64,000 nucleotides of DNA from Diprion similis (taxonomy: Eukaryota > Arthropoda > Insecta > Hymenoptera > Diprionidae), in NCBI RefSeq assembly GCF_021155765.1, contig NC_060107.1, positions 1,718,501-1,782,500 on the forward strand, written 5' to 3'. The notes beneath the pieces were generated by a model. The model did not search any database. It worked only from the letters and a program-made list of their open reading frames with translations, and had not been told where the DNA came from. Position 1 is the stretch's first letter, and each line of letters opens with the position of its first letter. Position numbers and translations under genes: made by a program. Positions 12,715 to 23,351 of the stretch are shown here, in pieces.

Positions 12715-13281
12715 ATTTTTTTTTTTTGAGTTTCGTGTGACAAAATGTTAGTTTTTGATGTTTTAAGAGCCCACTCTAAAGGACAGTTCAAAAAACAAAT
12801 TTGTGAGAGGTCACACCACATTTTTTAAAACGTCAGAAACCGTCAAAAATCGATTTTTTTCAATTTTTTTTCTCGTTAGGGTATAATTTTATAGACAAAA
12901 AAAAAAAAATAAGTATCCGAAAGTTTCAGTTCAAAATTTGAATTTTGAAAGTTCGCTCATAATTTTTTTTTCAATTTTTTGGTGCATTTTTTTAGATCTT
13001 TTCGAGCGACCTTTTAATATTCATATTAAAATTTCATAAATTTTCCTTCTTTTATTCAGTAAGAAAGAATCGATAACAATACACCACGACGTGAATTAAA
13101 AATCAAACAAAATACCGAAAATACAATTTTTTTTATTTATTTTTTTGACGATTTTTTACATTTTTAAAAATTCGGAGCGATCTCTTAAAATTTTTTTTTT
13201 TGAGCTGCCCTTTGGAGTGGGCTCTTAAAACAACAAAAACGAACATTTTGTCACACGAGACTCAAAAAAAAAAAAAAAAAA
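12715..13281. mobile_element. Inverted-repeat element, about 0.57 kb
   Basis: Arms of about 75 bp: GAGTTTCGTGTGACAAAATG ... AAGAGCCCACTCTAAAGG at 12729-12783, matched in reverse by CCTTTGGAGTGGGCTCTT ... CATTTTGTCACACGAGACTC at 13209-13263. Outer poly-T and poly-A runs pair too. The interior pairs weakly. An extra AGGGTGGCGCAAAAAC flanks only the left end (about 12693), so the right edge may be lost. No coding capacity. Confidence 0.75.
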
Positions 13282-16003
13282 ATACGTCATTACGACATGA
13301 TCAGAATTAGGTAATTAGACGAGTTCATTTTCCTCTGACTTGCAGCTTGACGATAAAAGATATTCATATTGTTATCTATATAGCCACAGTCCCTGAATGT
13401 TTTTTTTTTTGTTTTTTTCGAAAAATTTTCGTTCTTATCACGCCTTCGAGCTTAGAAACACGCACAGACTTCGCTGCACTGTCGTTCACTTCATACAAGT
13501 ACCTCTACCTTATCTTTCTTGTACACGTGACGTTTTTCGGGTCGTGCGGATCCAGCAAATTTTCCGTTAATTCCTTGTCAGATTTGACCGACCTTAAACG
13601 ACAACGGAAAAGACGAGACGCGAGGATGCCGCGTAGAGCCTGCAACACCACCCGACATTTGTTTTGGCTTAGGAAGATTTTTCGGTTACCTACCTGCTGA
13701 GCGAGAGACGTCCTTTTTTCAAATATCGACAATTCCTTGTGCTGGAGGAAGGACCTTCGGAAGCACGCGCATCTGGAACGACTTACCTACCACCGTTGAG
13801 GATGCAGCATCCCAGCATTCCTTGCCGGAGCAAATCCTCGTGTCTTTTATTGCACCCGCCGTATAAGCTTTTATTATATCCATTTTCGTGCGATAAGATT
13901 GTTTTTTTTTTTTTTAACACGTGTCCATTCGTTTTTACTCTTCTTTTTTTCTACCTTCCTCTTTCGCAACGGTCTACGAAATTGCATGACGTTGAAATCG
14001 ACAAAGCGACAGTTTTGTAATATCAGTTTACCTGGAAGGAAATCAAATGCCTGTGATATAACAGCTTTGATTTACCTAAAAATTTACATATTTCTTCTCT
14101 AACGAGCTTAGGCATGTATATTCGAGTGAATAATTTCTACGGCTTCCTACGCGGTGAATAGAAGAGGGCTCTAGATTAGCTCAAGATTAAGTCCTACGGT
14201 GAGGTTAAATAACGCCACCAGCTAATCTCGTGAGATAAAGATTGTCAGGGACTAAAAGGCGCTCGGATTTTCCTCAAAGGATTAACTTCTTCCGCTTTTG
14301 GATGCCTAAGTAGCTACCCTACGTACCCAACCGATTTTCTCACTACTATTAAGTCAATTTTCTAACCTCGAAAATCAAATGAGCTTAAGATTTTCATATA
14401 ACTTAAACCGCTGAAGGATACATTTTTTTTTTTTTTTTTTTTTTTGCAGTAAAATTAATCGAAACTGGGTATATAAAATTCTGCGAGACCGGTCAGATCT
14501 GAGAAATTTTCAATATTCGAAATGGCGGATCTAATATGAAGGAATAGGATTAATTTTTGTATTTCTAGTCCGCCATATTCGATCCGCCATCTTAAATTTT
14601 GCAATTCTGACGTCGTATTCGTTTTCAGTAACTTCAAAATTGAATACCATTTTAATCGTCGTTATAAGTCGAGGAAGACTTAATACCTATCTGCAAAACT
14701 GCAGAGAAACGAAGAAGAAAGAAAGTAAAAAAAAAAAAAATGAAGAAGAAGAAAAGAAAACCAAAAAACGGAACGGTTGTATGAGTGCGTCGGTATTCTA
14801 AAATTGGCCGTAAAAGTTGGAAGTGCAGGAAACCGGGTGGGTGCGGGTGCCGATTGTGACATCAAAGGCGACGCGACAACAGATATACGTAAACCGTTGC
14901 CGAACGTGTGCAAATGGCAAACGTTGCGGATCTCACAGTGGCGGGCGATGGATGCTGATGATCGTCAAAAGACCGAAGACGGACGTGCGTAAGCAGCCAT
15001 TTAGCGGGAAATCCTTGCTAATTTTAATCGACCCCTAAGTTATAGAGTTGCAGCAGCCGCGTACGTATTCCGCGCAATTTCACGCTGGCATCGCCTGCCT
15101 ACCAACACATTTTAGAAGCTACAAGGATTTAAAAAAGGAGAAAATGATGGTCTACAGTAATTTCAGACACTTCAAATTAACGATAATCTGAACTGGAATT
15201 ATGGCGATGGTCAATGGTCCTCTTAAGCATCGAAGAAGAAGAAGTCAGACTAATGGTTTTGGACTCTTTCGGTATGTTTTCCTCGAAATTCGCTATTTGG
15301 TTAGAGATATGATTTTTGTATACCTGCTGGGTAACTCTAAAAGGAGTCAGACCAGCTCTTTAAAGGTTAAAACCATGATAGAACGTTACGAAATGTCTAC
15401 TGGCGGTACAGATACCTATAAAATCAATGTATAACTTGTCTAAGTATACATTTGGTCGACCCATTATACATCCATATCCATAGCATTAAATCGTCGAGGG
15501 AATATATAGGTACTCATCCATCTATCCTGTATAAAATTCCGTTTGGTTTGATGCCATGGTCCGTCACCCCGCGGGTGTTTTGACAAAAAACAAAGAAACC
15601 GGGCACTTCTTCCCCAGCAGCCAGCGACTCTTTTATCAATACTCTGTTCTCTCTCTATCTCTCTTTCTCATTCTCTGTCTCCTTCTTCTCCTTGGTGCTG
15701 CAGCGTCACCTTCTCTCTCCCCAATCCTCACCGCCATCTTTGTCATTTATAGATGAGCGGTCATGTGGCTTATCTATCTATCAGAACCAAGTGCACAACC
15801 ATGGGCGACGCTTACATTTGGGCCTTTTGGTCAGTTTGCACCTCGTCGTCACTGGCAGTGACCCAGTAATTAAAAAGGGACTTTTAACCTTTTCTCCTTC
15901 TCTTCTTTTTCGCGTTATGTACCCCGTATCTGGTACATTCCTCGTCCGCCACCCGCGTGGTAGGGAATTGGAAAAGGCGAGCTGCCGACGACGAGTTGGC
16001 ACC
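13282..16003. other. Intergenic DNA, no gene recognised
   Basis: Apart from the hairpin at 14522-14590, I see poly-T runs and CT-rich tracts only. A 22-codon frame from an ATG in strong context (15801) ends without a donor. Confidence 0.5.
14522..14590. repeat. Hairpin repeat with 26-bp arms
   Basis: Arms at 14522-14547 and 14565-14590 pair at about 22 of 26 positions around a 17-base loop; the outer ten bases (ATGGCGGATC / GATCCGCCAT) are exact. Weaker pairing continues outwards. A diverged piece of the same sequence (AGATCCAATATGTCGG) occurs near 5227. Confidence 0.65.
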
Positions 16004-16017
16004 GTAACCATGGAAAC
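16004..16017. promoter_or_regulatory. RFX-type X-box
   Basis: GTAACCATGGAAAC fits the RFX consensus GTHNYYATRRNAAC at every position. It sits within a larger imperfect palindrome, ACCGTAACCATGGAAACGGT (16001-16020). In animals RFX sites often lie just upstream of genes for cilia and sensory neurons. The nearest candidate exon on the plus strand starts about 290 bp away. Confidence 0.5.
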
Positions 16018-16304
16018 GGTCGTCAAGTAGAATGGCCGTATACAGATCTGCCGAAGCTCTGCAGGCGCGATAGGGTGAAAACCCTCCACGTCCGCACGAA
16101 TTGCGGTTTACCAAATTGAGGAAATCGGAGGAGATTCGACGAGCGATAAAAGACAGATACTGGGAGCTCTTATTATATCATATTGTGATAAAATGAATAG
16201 CGTCAACCAATGTTATCGTGAAAACAGTTCTGTTTCATGCTTCATTTTTTTCATCTTCTAAATTCTGCCTTTCTGGAGTCACTTGTTTTTATCCGATTCA
16301 CTAG

Positions 16305-16400
16305 AGATGTAAAACGTTGCTGTACCAAGTCAAGATGATGCAGCAGCTCAACAACGAGCTCTGCCATAAGGAAGTGGCCCGCTGGTTAGAAAAACACAAG
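16305..16400 (+). CDS. Candidate coding exon, function unknown
   Basis: A 96-nt segment open in one frame, bounded by a plausible acceptor (TTTTTATCCGATTCACTAG) and a perfect donor (AAG|GTACGT), phase 0 at both ends. It includes LNNELCHKEVARWLEKHK and could instead be a first coding exon starting at the ATG ATG of 16335-16340. The peptide is charged and helix-like; I do not recognise it. A strong acceptor 7.2 kb downstream (23619-23620, after CCCTTTTTATACCGTTGCAG) would continue the same frame as EGFDERRLIIEEN and then a stop at 23660-23662. A perfect X-box lies about 300 bp upstream. The splice sites are the main support. Confidence 0.35.
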
Positions 16401-16582
16401 GTACGTCGCTAATATCGGAGGCTGTGAAAACAGGAGTCGGTCCTCTCTTTCGTACACAGCATCCCAGCCCCTCCTCTTCATCACTCTCTCCCTCTCCCTC
16501 TCTTTCTTGCTCTCGTCTTCCCGTTTCGGGAAGTTTTCAAAAGTTCGAAGTGCCAGCCGAGTCGACGAGCCATGACGTTCGA

Positions 16583-16600
16583 CCAGACAGCGTGGCACCA
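16583..16600 (+). repeat. Dispersed 18-bp motif, copy 1
   Basis: CCAGACAGCGTGGCACCA. Two further copies at 22654-22671 and 22912-22929 differ only at the tenth base. A shared CCATGA or GCCGAGTC block lies near some copies. Confidence 0.6.
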
Positions 16601-16954
16601 ACCCTGACTTGGGACCCCTGCGGGGGCCCCTAATTAACGGCCCGACGAAAGCTCAATACTACCACTACTACTACTATTCTACTCCACGTTTGGACGTGTG
16701 AGAGTGCAAGTATAGTTCGCATGCATGATTCCACACTATCGACATTAACGATAACCATCTCATTATACTATACAAGTTCATCGAGCAGGTATTGAAAGCA
16801 GTGGAGCAGTTGACGTACGTATCTTGAAGAGAAGGTGCAGAAGCGATGGGATCCAAGATCCAAGGCTGACTTACCATCACACCTAATATTACGATGTTCA
16901 CTTGGTGTCAGGTGGAAGATGGTAGCCCTGCTGCTGTCAGATTCTGACGTCCAG

Positions 16955-16996
16955 TAGGTAGGTAGGTAGGTAGGTAGGTAGGTAGGTGTGTGTGTG
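16955..16996. repeat. (TAGG)n followed by (GT)n
   Basis: About eight TAGG units pass into a short GT run. Loose ACCT/AGGT clusters of this type recur through the window (for example 1326, 8602, 18712, 49172, 53050, 54805). Confidence 0.9.
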
Positions 16997-18813
16997 TATA
17001 ATGAGTGAGTGGATAAAGGGGCGAATTCACAGACATGAAACCGTAAAGCAGACTATATTAATACACGCTGTGCACGAAGTTTGGCGAGCGAGTTGATGTT
17101 GGGGGTACCACCTATAGAGAGAGGCAGGCACAGGCAGATTGGTGTATAATGAATGTAAGGAGGACCAGGAGTAGAGAAAATATATTCTCGAAGAAGTCCT
17201 TTTGTGTGAAGTAACGAGAGTGCCCAGTCACGGCCGTCCGTCACACGCAGACGGCCATCTTGAATTCGACTCCGTCGAATCTCTACTGAATTCGAAGGAG
17301 AAACACCACAAGCCAACAGTTAATATAGCTGGTACTGTCCACTGTCGGAGTCCAATCGTAATCCATTCGCTATATATCGAAATAACTCATGCCTGCCAAC
17401 GTGGCACTTTTCATTCGTCTGTGGATGGATGTATAAAGTCAGAGGTTCCCGGGATCTGAATATGGAATGAGTACATTCTTCCCTGCGGGAGAATCAGTGA
17501 TGGCCGAAAGCCGAAAGGGCTTCAGGATTTTGGGTTTTCAGTTTTGACACGAGGCGATCGTAAGCCGTTGGATAAGCCTTTAAATGGCGATGCGACTTCA
17601 CTGACACACCTTTGTCAAAAGCTGAAGATTGCCGCGGAGACGTCGAGTTCGCAATTCGCGTACTAACCCTCCGGTCAACCTCGACTTCTTCCTTCTTATT
17701 ATGCTTATGCTACGCTAATGCTAATCCTGATGGATAATCCCACTACCAGTAGGAAGTCCTGTGTACACGGAAATTTTTCATAGATACAGTATGCTTACGC
17801 GTAACGACGTTAATTCGATTCTTTTGCAGCCTTGGTTTCTTGTCGTGATCTCTACTAATTAGGTAGTACAATGCTTATAAAAAACAGGATTAACGATATT
17901 TTTCATGTTTTTTTCTAATTTTTCTAAAAAATTATTCATACGTCAGTCACGTATATCTATAATGTAAAAAACATGTAAAAATGTAAAAACAACTGGTTCA
18001 ATGTCGATGGAACATTTTTTTCCCGTCCATGTTGATCACACTGACAATGAAGTGACGACGAGGTGCTACTTTTGAAGAATTGAAAAGAAAAACATCGGTG
18101 TTTTTTCTTGCGCGAATGTAAAGAACGTTCCATGATCCGAATCTTCAACTTTGGAGTTGCATGAAATTAAGCTGTTACGCCTACTTTTAACTTGACATTT
18201 TAAGATCATGGCTACTTTTTTTTCGAGTCAATATCCTGGTTATTATTTATAATAATTTATATCCTTCTTCGTAAATTTATCGAGGAACCTTGCAAGCTTG
18301 ATTGTACATTAATTACACTTTGTAGGCGCAGTATAACCGTGAGTGAGAGAATTTGTTCGTGCAGTATAACAGCCGGTGACAAATAACTGTATTTAGTTAT
18401 TGTAGCTGGTGCAAGAATTGAAAACAAGTGGGAGGCTTGTGTTTACGGAGGCTTGCGTATATTTGGAGAAGGAACTTTCGCATCGCTTAGCCTGCAGGCT
18501 ATAGCTATAGGTATAATGGTTGCATGTATTATATATTTCTTGTTAAAGTTAAAAAGCTTGGTAAACGATCAAGTTTTACCCGCTGTTGGTAGAATACCTT
18601 CAATTGTCGATCGGATATATTCATAAAATAATAACATACCGTTGTTTGAACATAATGAACACAACCTGGTGTTATAAAAGTAGGCAAAACATACCACCAG
18701 CATGGTCTACGTACCTACCTATACAATTGTATATACAAGTTTAGAAATCGCGTCTATGATGGTTTCAATTACGTTCTGATCACCAACTATACTAATGAAC
18801 GATGAACTATTTA

Positions 18814-18858
<45 letters not shown>

Positions 18859-21800
18859 ATCTTTCTTCATTTCTTTCCTTTTATGTAACAAAAATCCTCA
18901 CGGACTCTCCTCTAACAACGACCTCTTTATACGTATATATACATATCTATATCTATATATATTTTTCATGTGTATGTATGTATGAGGTGGTACGTGTAAC
19001 TCGATAGAGATCTGTACTACGGCATAACTGTCAGTCAAATCTTCAGCAGGCTAGAGAAGAAGGAAAAGAGAGAAAGAAAAAAACATGATGGGACCTTTAG
19101 ACTTCTTTAAAAACTGTAAAACATCCAGCAGCCCAGCATCCATGTTGCTGTCCCATCTTTGGGGATACACGGTCCATGTCTGTTTATTGAAAAAAAAAAA
19201 ATAAATAAAATAAAACACATATCCCAACGCACCCCGCCACACAGTAAATCGATTGTTTATTTGAAAGAAATGTTCCCTGGGGTTGAACTAATCTTTTTAA
19301 AAGGTCATACCGTTACTGTTACAAGGGGTTGCTCTTCAAGCACTTCTCCAAATGCTGATGTGTTTCGACTAATATATTTTTTTCTTCTTATTCTCTATTT
19401 TTTCCGATAACTCAGTTTTGTGAAAATCCTACTCAATTGGTAATGTTTCTTTTATCAAGTATCTAGGTTTACAGCCAGGTCACGTGTGTGTATGCTTATA
19501 ATTTTCTAACCTCCGTTGAAAATTCTTTATATAAAAAATATCATTCGTATACCTATTTTATATCTGCAAGAAACGTAACGTCATGTGTGGTTCAACTAAC
19601 CGTCGTTGAGGAGACGCACTTTTAGCGCTGGAAAGAAAAAATGAACCAACCGTAACAAAAAAAAAAAAAAAACAAGCAGGTCAAAAAGTCGGCGAGATCT
19701 TTTGGCAGCAGAAAAAAATTTTTGCCCTTTGTCTTCATCACCCGGGTAAAGACTGGACTCCCCCTTATTCTCGGTTGGGGTTCTTTGTTTGAGGATAACT
19801 CAGCATCCGCTTCCGGTCCCTTACCTTTCCTACACTACTTTGTATATCCGTACACGAATGCACCAACGTTCGCACATCCATGCATGTTTGTATAAGTGTA
19901 CGTCCAGTGTATGGATTTTTGTGGGAGGGGCAGGCTTGTGTTATACGCACACTGGAACCATTGTTGGCCTAGACACGTGTCTCGCCTCAAGTGTTCTCTT
20001 ACGTTTTACACGTTAATATACCTGCAATATGTACGTAGATATATTTGCGTTGATTAGTAATTCGCCTTAACGATCCCCCAGAGTCCTTGTGGATATTGGC
20101 TCTCGGTTGAATTGGCCGGATTTTCAAATCCCAAAAATCAGTAGTTTTTCTGAGGTACGGTTTTTTCATATCTATGGATTATGCGATTTTTACGAATTTC
20201 AAACCTGCAAGCGGGACTTGAAATCAAATATATAACTCAAAAAGTGCTCAGCCGGAAAACAGGACAATTCGATTATTGCAAGAGTCGAAGGGTCTCGTTC
20301 TTCAGGCGAAATCTGACGTCGCATATCCTTATGGTGAACCAGCGAGTTCGCGAATGGAATGAATCGCAGCTTTTTGCTCATCTTTGAGAATCAACCGTAA
20401 AGTTTTTTGACTAATCTGTTTGATTTCAAGTCTCCTTAAAACTTTGTAATTCATGATAATTAGGAAATCCAATCGAATTTTCAAGTCTTGAGTCCAAGTT
20501 GAAATTTCGTTGGATCGTGAGACCGTCGCCCAAGACTAAGTGCGAACAGCTTACAGGGTTGTCTTTTGACCTGTAACCCTGCTTCCGATTGATGGTATGC
20601 AAATCTGCGCTACGTGCCAGAGTCACGTAGCGGTAGCTGCAGCACCTTGTTGTAGACCTCTGCAACCATCAGAATGTAGGTGGGTGCATAATCGTACATG
20701 CATAGTTGATCCACCTGCAGAGCTGTTACCTGAGGCTGCAGCGCAGGCAGCCGGGGCGTGGCTTCAAAGATTTTAATAAACGAGTAAATAATTTTGGTCA
20801 CGTTTCGTGCCGCGCGTCGATGGGTTCGGGTCGCGTTGCGCCCTGTCCGAACCTCTCGTCGAGGATCCAGGGGTCACTCTTCAAACAGGATTATATTAAG
20901 CTATTTCATACCGAAGAATGGAATCAAACGCTGGGCTTGAAAGATGTTTTGGTAGGTGGTGTGAACTCGCTTTGGTTCACCGACTCGCTTCGCTCGCTCT
21001 CTTTCACAGGTCCATCTCAGTCCTGACCTTTACGAGTTGACAGGTGAATGAGGAGCTCTGCCCCTGTTCGAGAAGGAAATCGAAATGCTGCTGCTGCTGC
21101 TGTTTCAACCGATGCGCACAGAGACTCCGCGCCTTTTTCCCACGTCCCTTGGGTCTACTTTGCCTCCTTCACGCTCCCTGAGACCAAGTATGTGTACTTA
21201 TTCTTGTTGCACTTGTTTTTTAACCGAGTGCTGCCGGAATTTTTCCCGTAGTAGTGCTATAGTAAACATACCTATAAAAAAAGCGAACCATTTTTTTTTT
21301 CATGTTAAGAGCGATGAGTTTTTTTAAGTGGTATCATCGCCATGTACAAAGGTTTCAAAAATTGAAACGCTATATTCGAATCTTAGTATTCCTTTTTTTT
21401 TATTATTATTATTCATATAGTAAAATTATACAATTTTTCGAAAAAAGATACGCAATTCATCGTTTCAAAAAGTTCAAAAATTTCAAAAAACCTGTTAAAA
21501 AATTTAAAAAAAAAATCCTATTATCCGACCCTTCAGCACTTGGTTTTCTTAATCGAGAAATTCGCAATCTGTTTCGTAAATTTATAACTGTATAAAATAA
21601 AAGGGTCAATAATTGGGTCTAAGCGTGTCGATACCTGGTACACTCACCTTAGTACCTAAGATGGAAAATTTCCATACATATTACATATATGTATATATCG
21701 TGTATGTAGGTATAAAGAAGAAGAGATGGAAGAGTGGGCCTATTTTGAGCTCGAGGTGTGAGCCGCGTCACGTCGAACGTACGTTCCGCGACTCTTGCCG

Positions 21801-22653
21801 CGGCATCAAGTCCGTATAGCCGGTTCCGCGGTTTGTCCGAAGCTTAAGTGAGATTCCACCAAGTTTCACTCATGGTCCCAGCAGCTTCTGCTGACTGCAT
21901 GCAGTGTAGAAGGGCGACACGGGCCATGCGGTGGCTCGAAATACCGGCGCGCTCTCCGCGTCCTTTTTCCTGCGGTGGTGGCCGCGTATCCTTGAGCCTC
22001 CACGTCGCCCTGGCGCATGGCGGTCGGTCGGTCGGTCGAACGTTTAAGCCGCGGGCTGATCTGCTGCAATGCAGAGCTGATGGTGTAGCTTGGAGGGAAC
22101 GCCTATAAGCTCTGCGTGTCGTTTGTCGAATTATTTTAGCGCCCGATATTTCCATCCGTTCGTCTCTACGCACTACGACGCCTCATCTCCTCCCTACCAT
22201 CCCCCTTTTTCACGTCCGCTAGTCGAGTCGAGACCCGGCTACGCGCCAAAGTCAACAGAGCTAGGAGCTCGTCGTCGTCGTCGTCGTCGTCGTCGACGGC
22301 TACCATCTCGCTCATCCGCACGCTTTTTAGTACAAGGTATACCACATCTACCTCTTATACCGGTTCCTGTAGGCTGCGATGTCTGTCTCACTTTTACACA
22401 TGTGTCCGGTATGAGGTGAATTCATGATGCACGTTCATACTCACAGCAACTTCAGTAACAGTGACATTAGTTGAACTACGACTTATCGGAAACCAATTTC
22501 ACTTCATCGTCAAGCACAGTGACATCATCATATGACACAGAAAACTTAGTCGTGAAATAATTTGTTTACATAATTTATACTTCACTGTATTATGGAGTTT
22601 TGGTTCGACCGGATTATCGGGGTCTGGATAACCTCGAGGGAACCATGAACTGG

Positions 22654-22671
22654 CCAGACAGCCTGGCACCA
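22654..22671 (+). repeat. Dispersed 18-bp motif, copy 2
   Basis: CCAGACAGCCTGGCACCA, preceded by ACCATGAACTGG. Same motif as at 16583 and 22912. Confidence 0.6.
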
Positions 22672-22911
22672 CTTACTAATGCTTGTAACGGAGGTGAAAG
22701 AGGTCCTAGATACGTCGAGAAGGATTCCTCTCGCGTCTATAGTTCGTTTTTTTAAAGAATCACCTTGTGGAGGAGGTATCCCTTTCCGTAGTTACGAAGG
22801 TGAAGTTGTGGACGGTATTAAGAAGCCTGGAATTTCGAGTGAACCTTCGTCCTGAACTCAAGCCTACGTCACCTCCTTCTAGATCCTTGAGGACGTCCTG
22901 CGCCGATGTTG

Positions 22912-22929
22912 CCAGACAGCTTGGCACCA
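22912..22929 (+). repeat. Dispersed 18-bp motif, copy 3
   Basis: CCAGACAGCTTGGCACCA, followed by GCCGAGTC, a block that precedes copy 1 instead. Confidence 0.6.
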
Positions 22930-23006
22930 GCCGAGTCTCGAGGGTCTAGCAGGATGTTTCGTGCTGGGCGATGAGAGATCCTTTCGAGAAATGTGGAAAT
23001 TCTATA

Positions 23007-23351
23007 TCACATGCTCTTAGGAATCTGAAGGAAACTCTGCTCAGTGCCCACCCACCCACCATAGGCTGGTGGTTGAGGATCATGAGAACTAACGGAATTT
23101 GGACTTTCCCGTTTTAAGAGGGCAAAGGCGAGGAGTTTCGATTTGAACTCTTCCACTTCGAGGTGAGTCACTCTTCGCCGAGGTCCCAACTCCGGAATTT
23201 CATCCTCTGCTGGAGGTTTTGAGATGAATGAAGGAGAAATTCTTCTGGTCATGTTCGTGGGGCCAACAGGCTTCACAGAATACTTAGTTAGTTGACAAGC
23301 TGCTGCATCATTTTCATCCCGGGAGCATCTCGACTCTCTTCTCTTGAGCAT
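23007..23351 (-). CDS. Hypothetical 114-residue open frame
   Basis: ATG at 23349-23351 (A at -3), stop at 23007-23009. The composition is protein-like: polar and charged, with PPAEDEIPELGPRRRVTHLE and EEFKSKLLAFALLKRESP, no low-complexity runs and no membrane segment. I see no domain I know. The neighbouring DNA (22.65-22.93 kb) carries two copies of an 18-bp dispersed motif, so this may be part of a repeat rather than a gene. No splice context was found that would extend it. Confidence 0.25.
   Translation of the reverse strand: MLKRRESRCSRDENDAAACQLTKYSVKPVGPTNMTRRISPSFISKPPAEDEIPELGPRRRVTHLEVEEFKSKLLAFALLKRESPNSVSSHDPQPPAYGGWVGTEQSFLQIPKSM

Noticed and set aside
15556..16030. Overlapping frames around the X-box
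   Set aside because: CT-rich translations (Ser/Leu runs) and no splice context. The X-box itself is reported instead.
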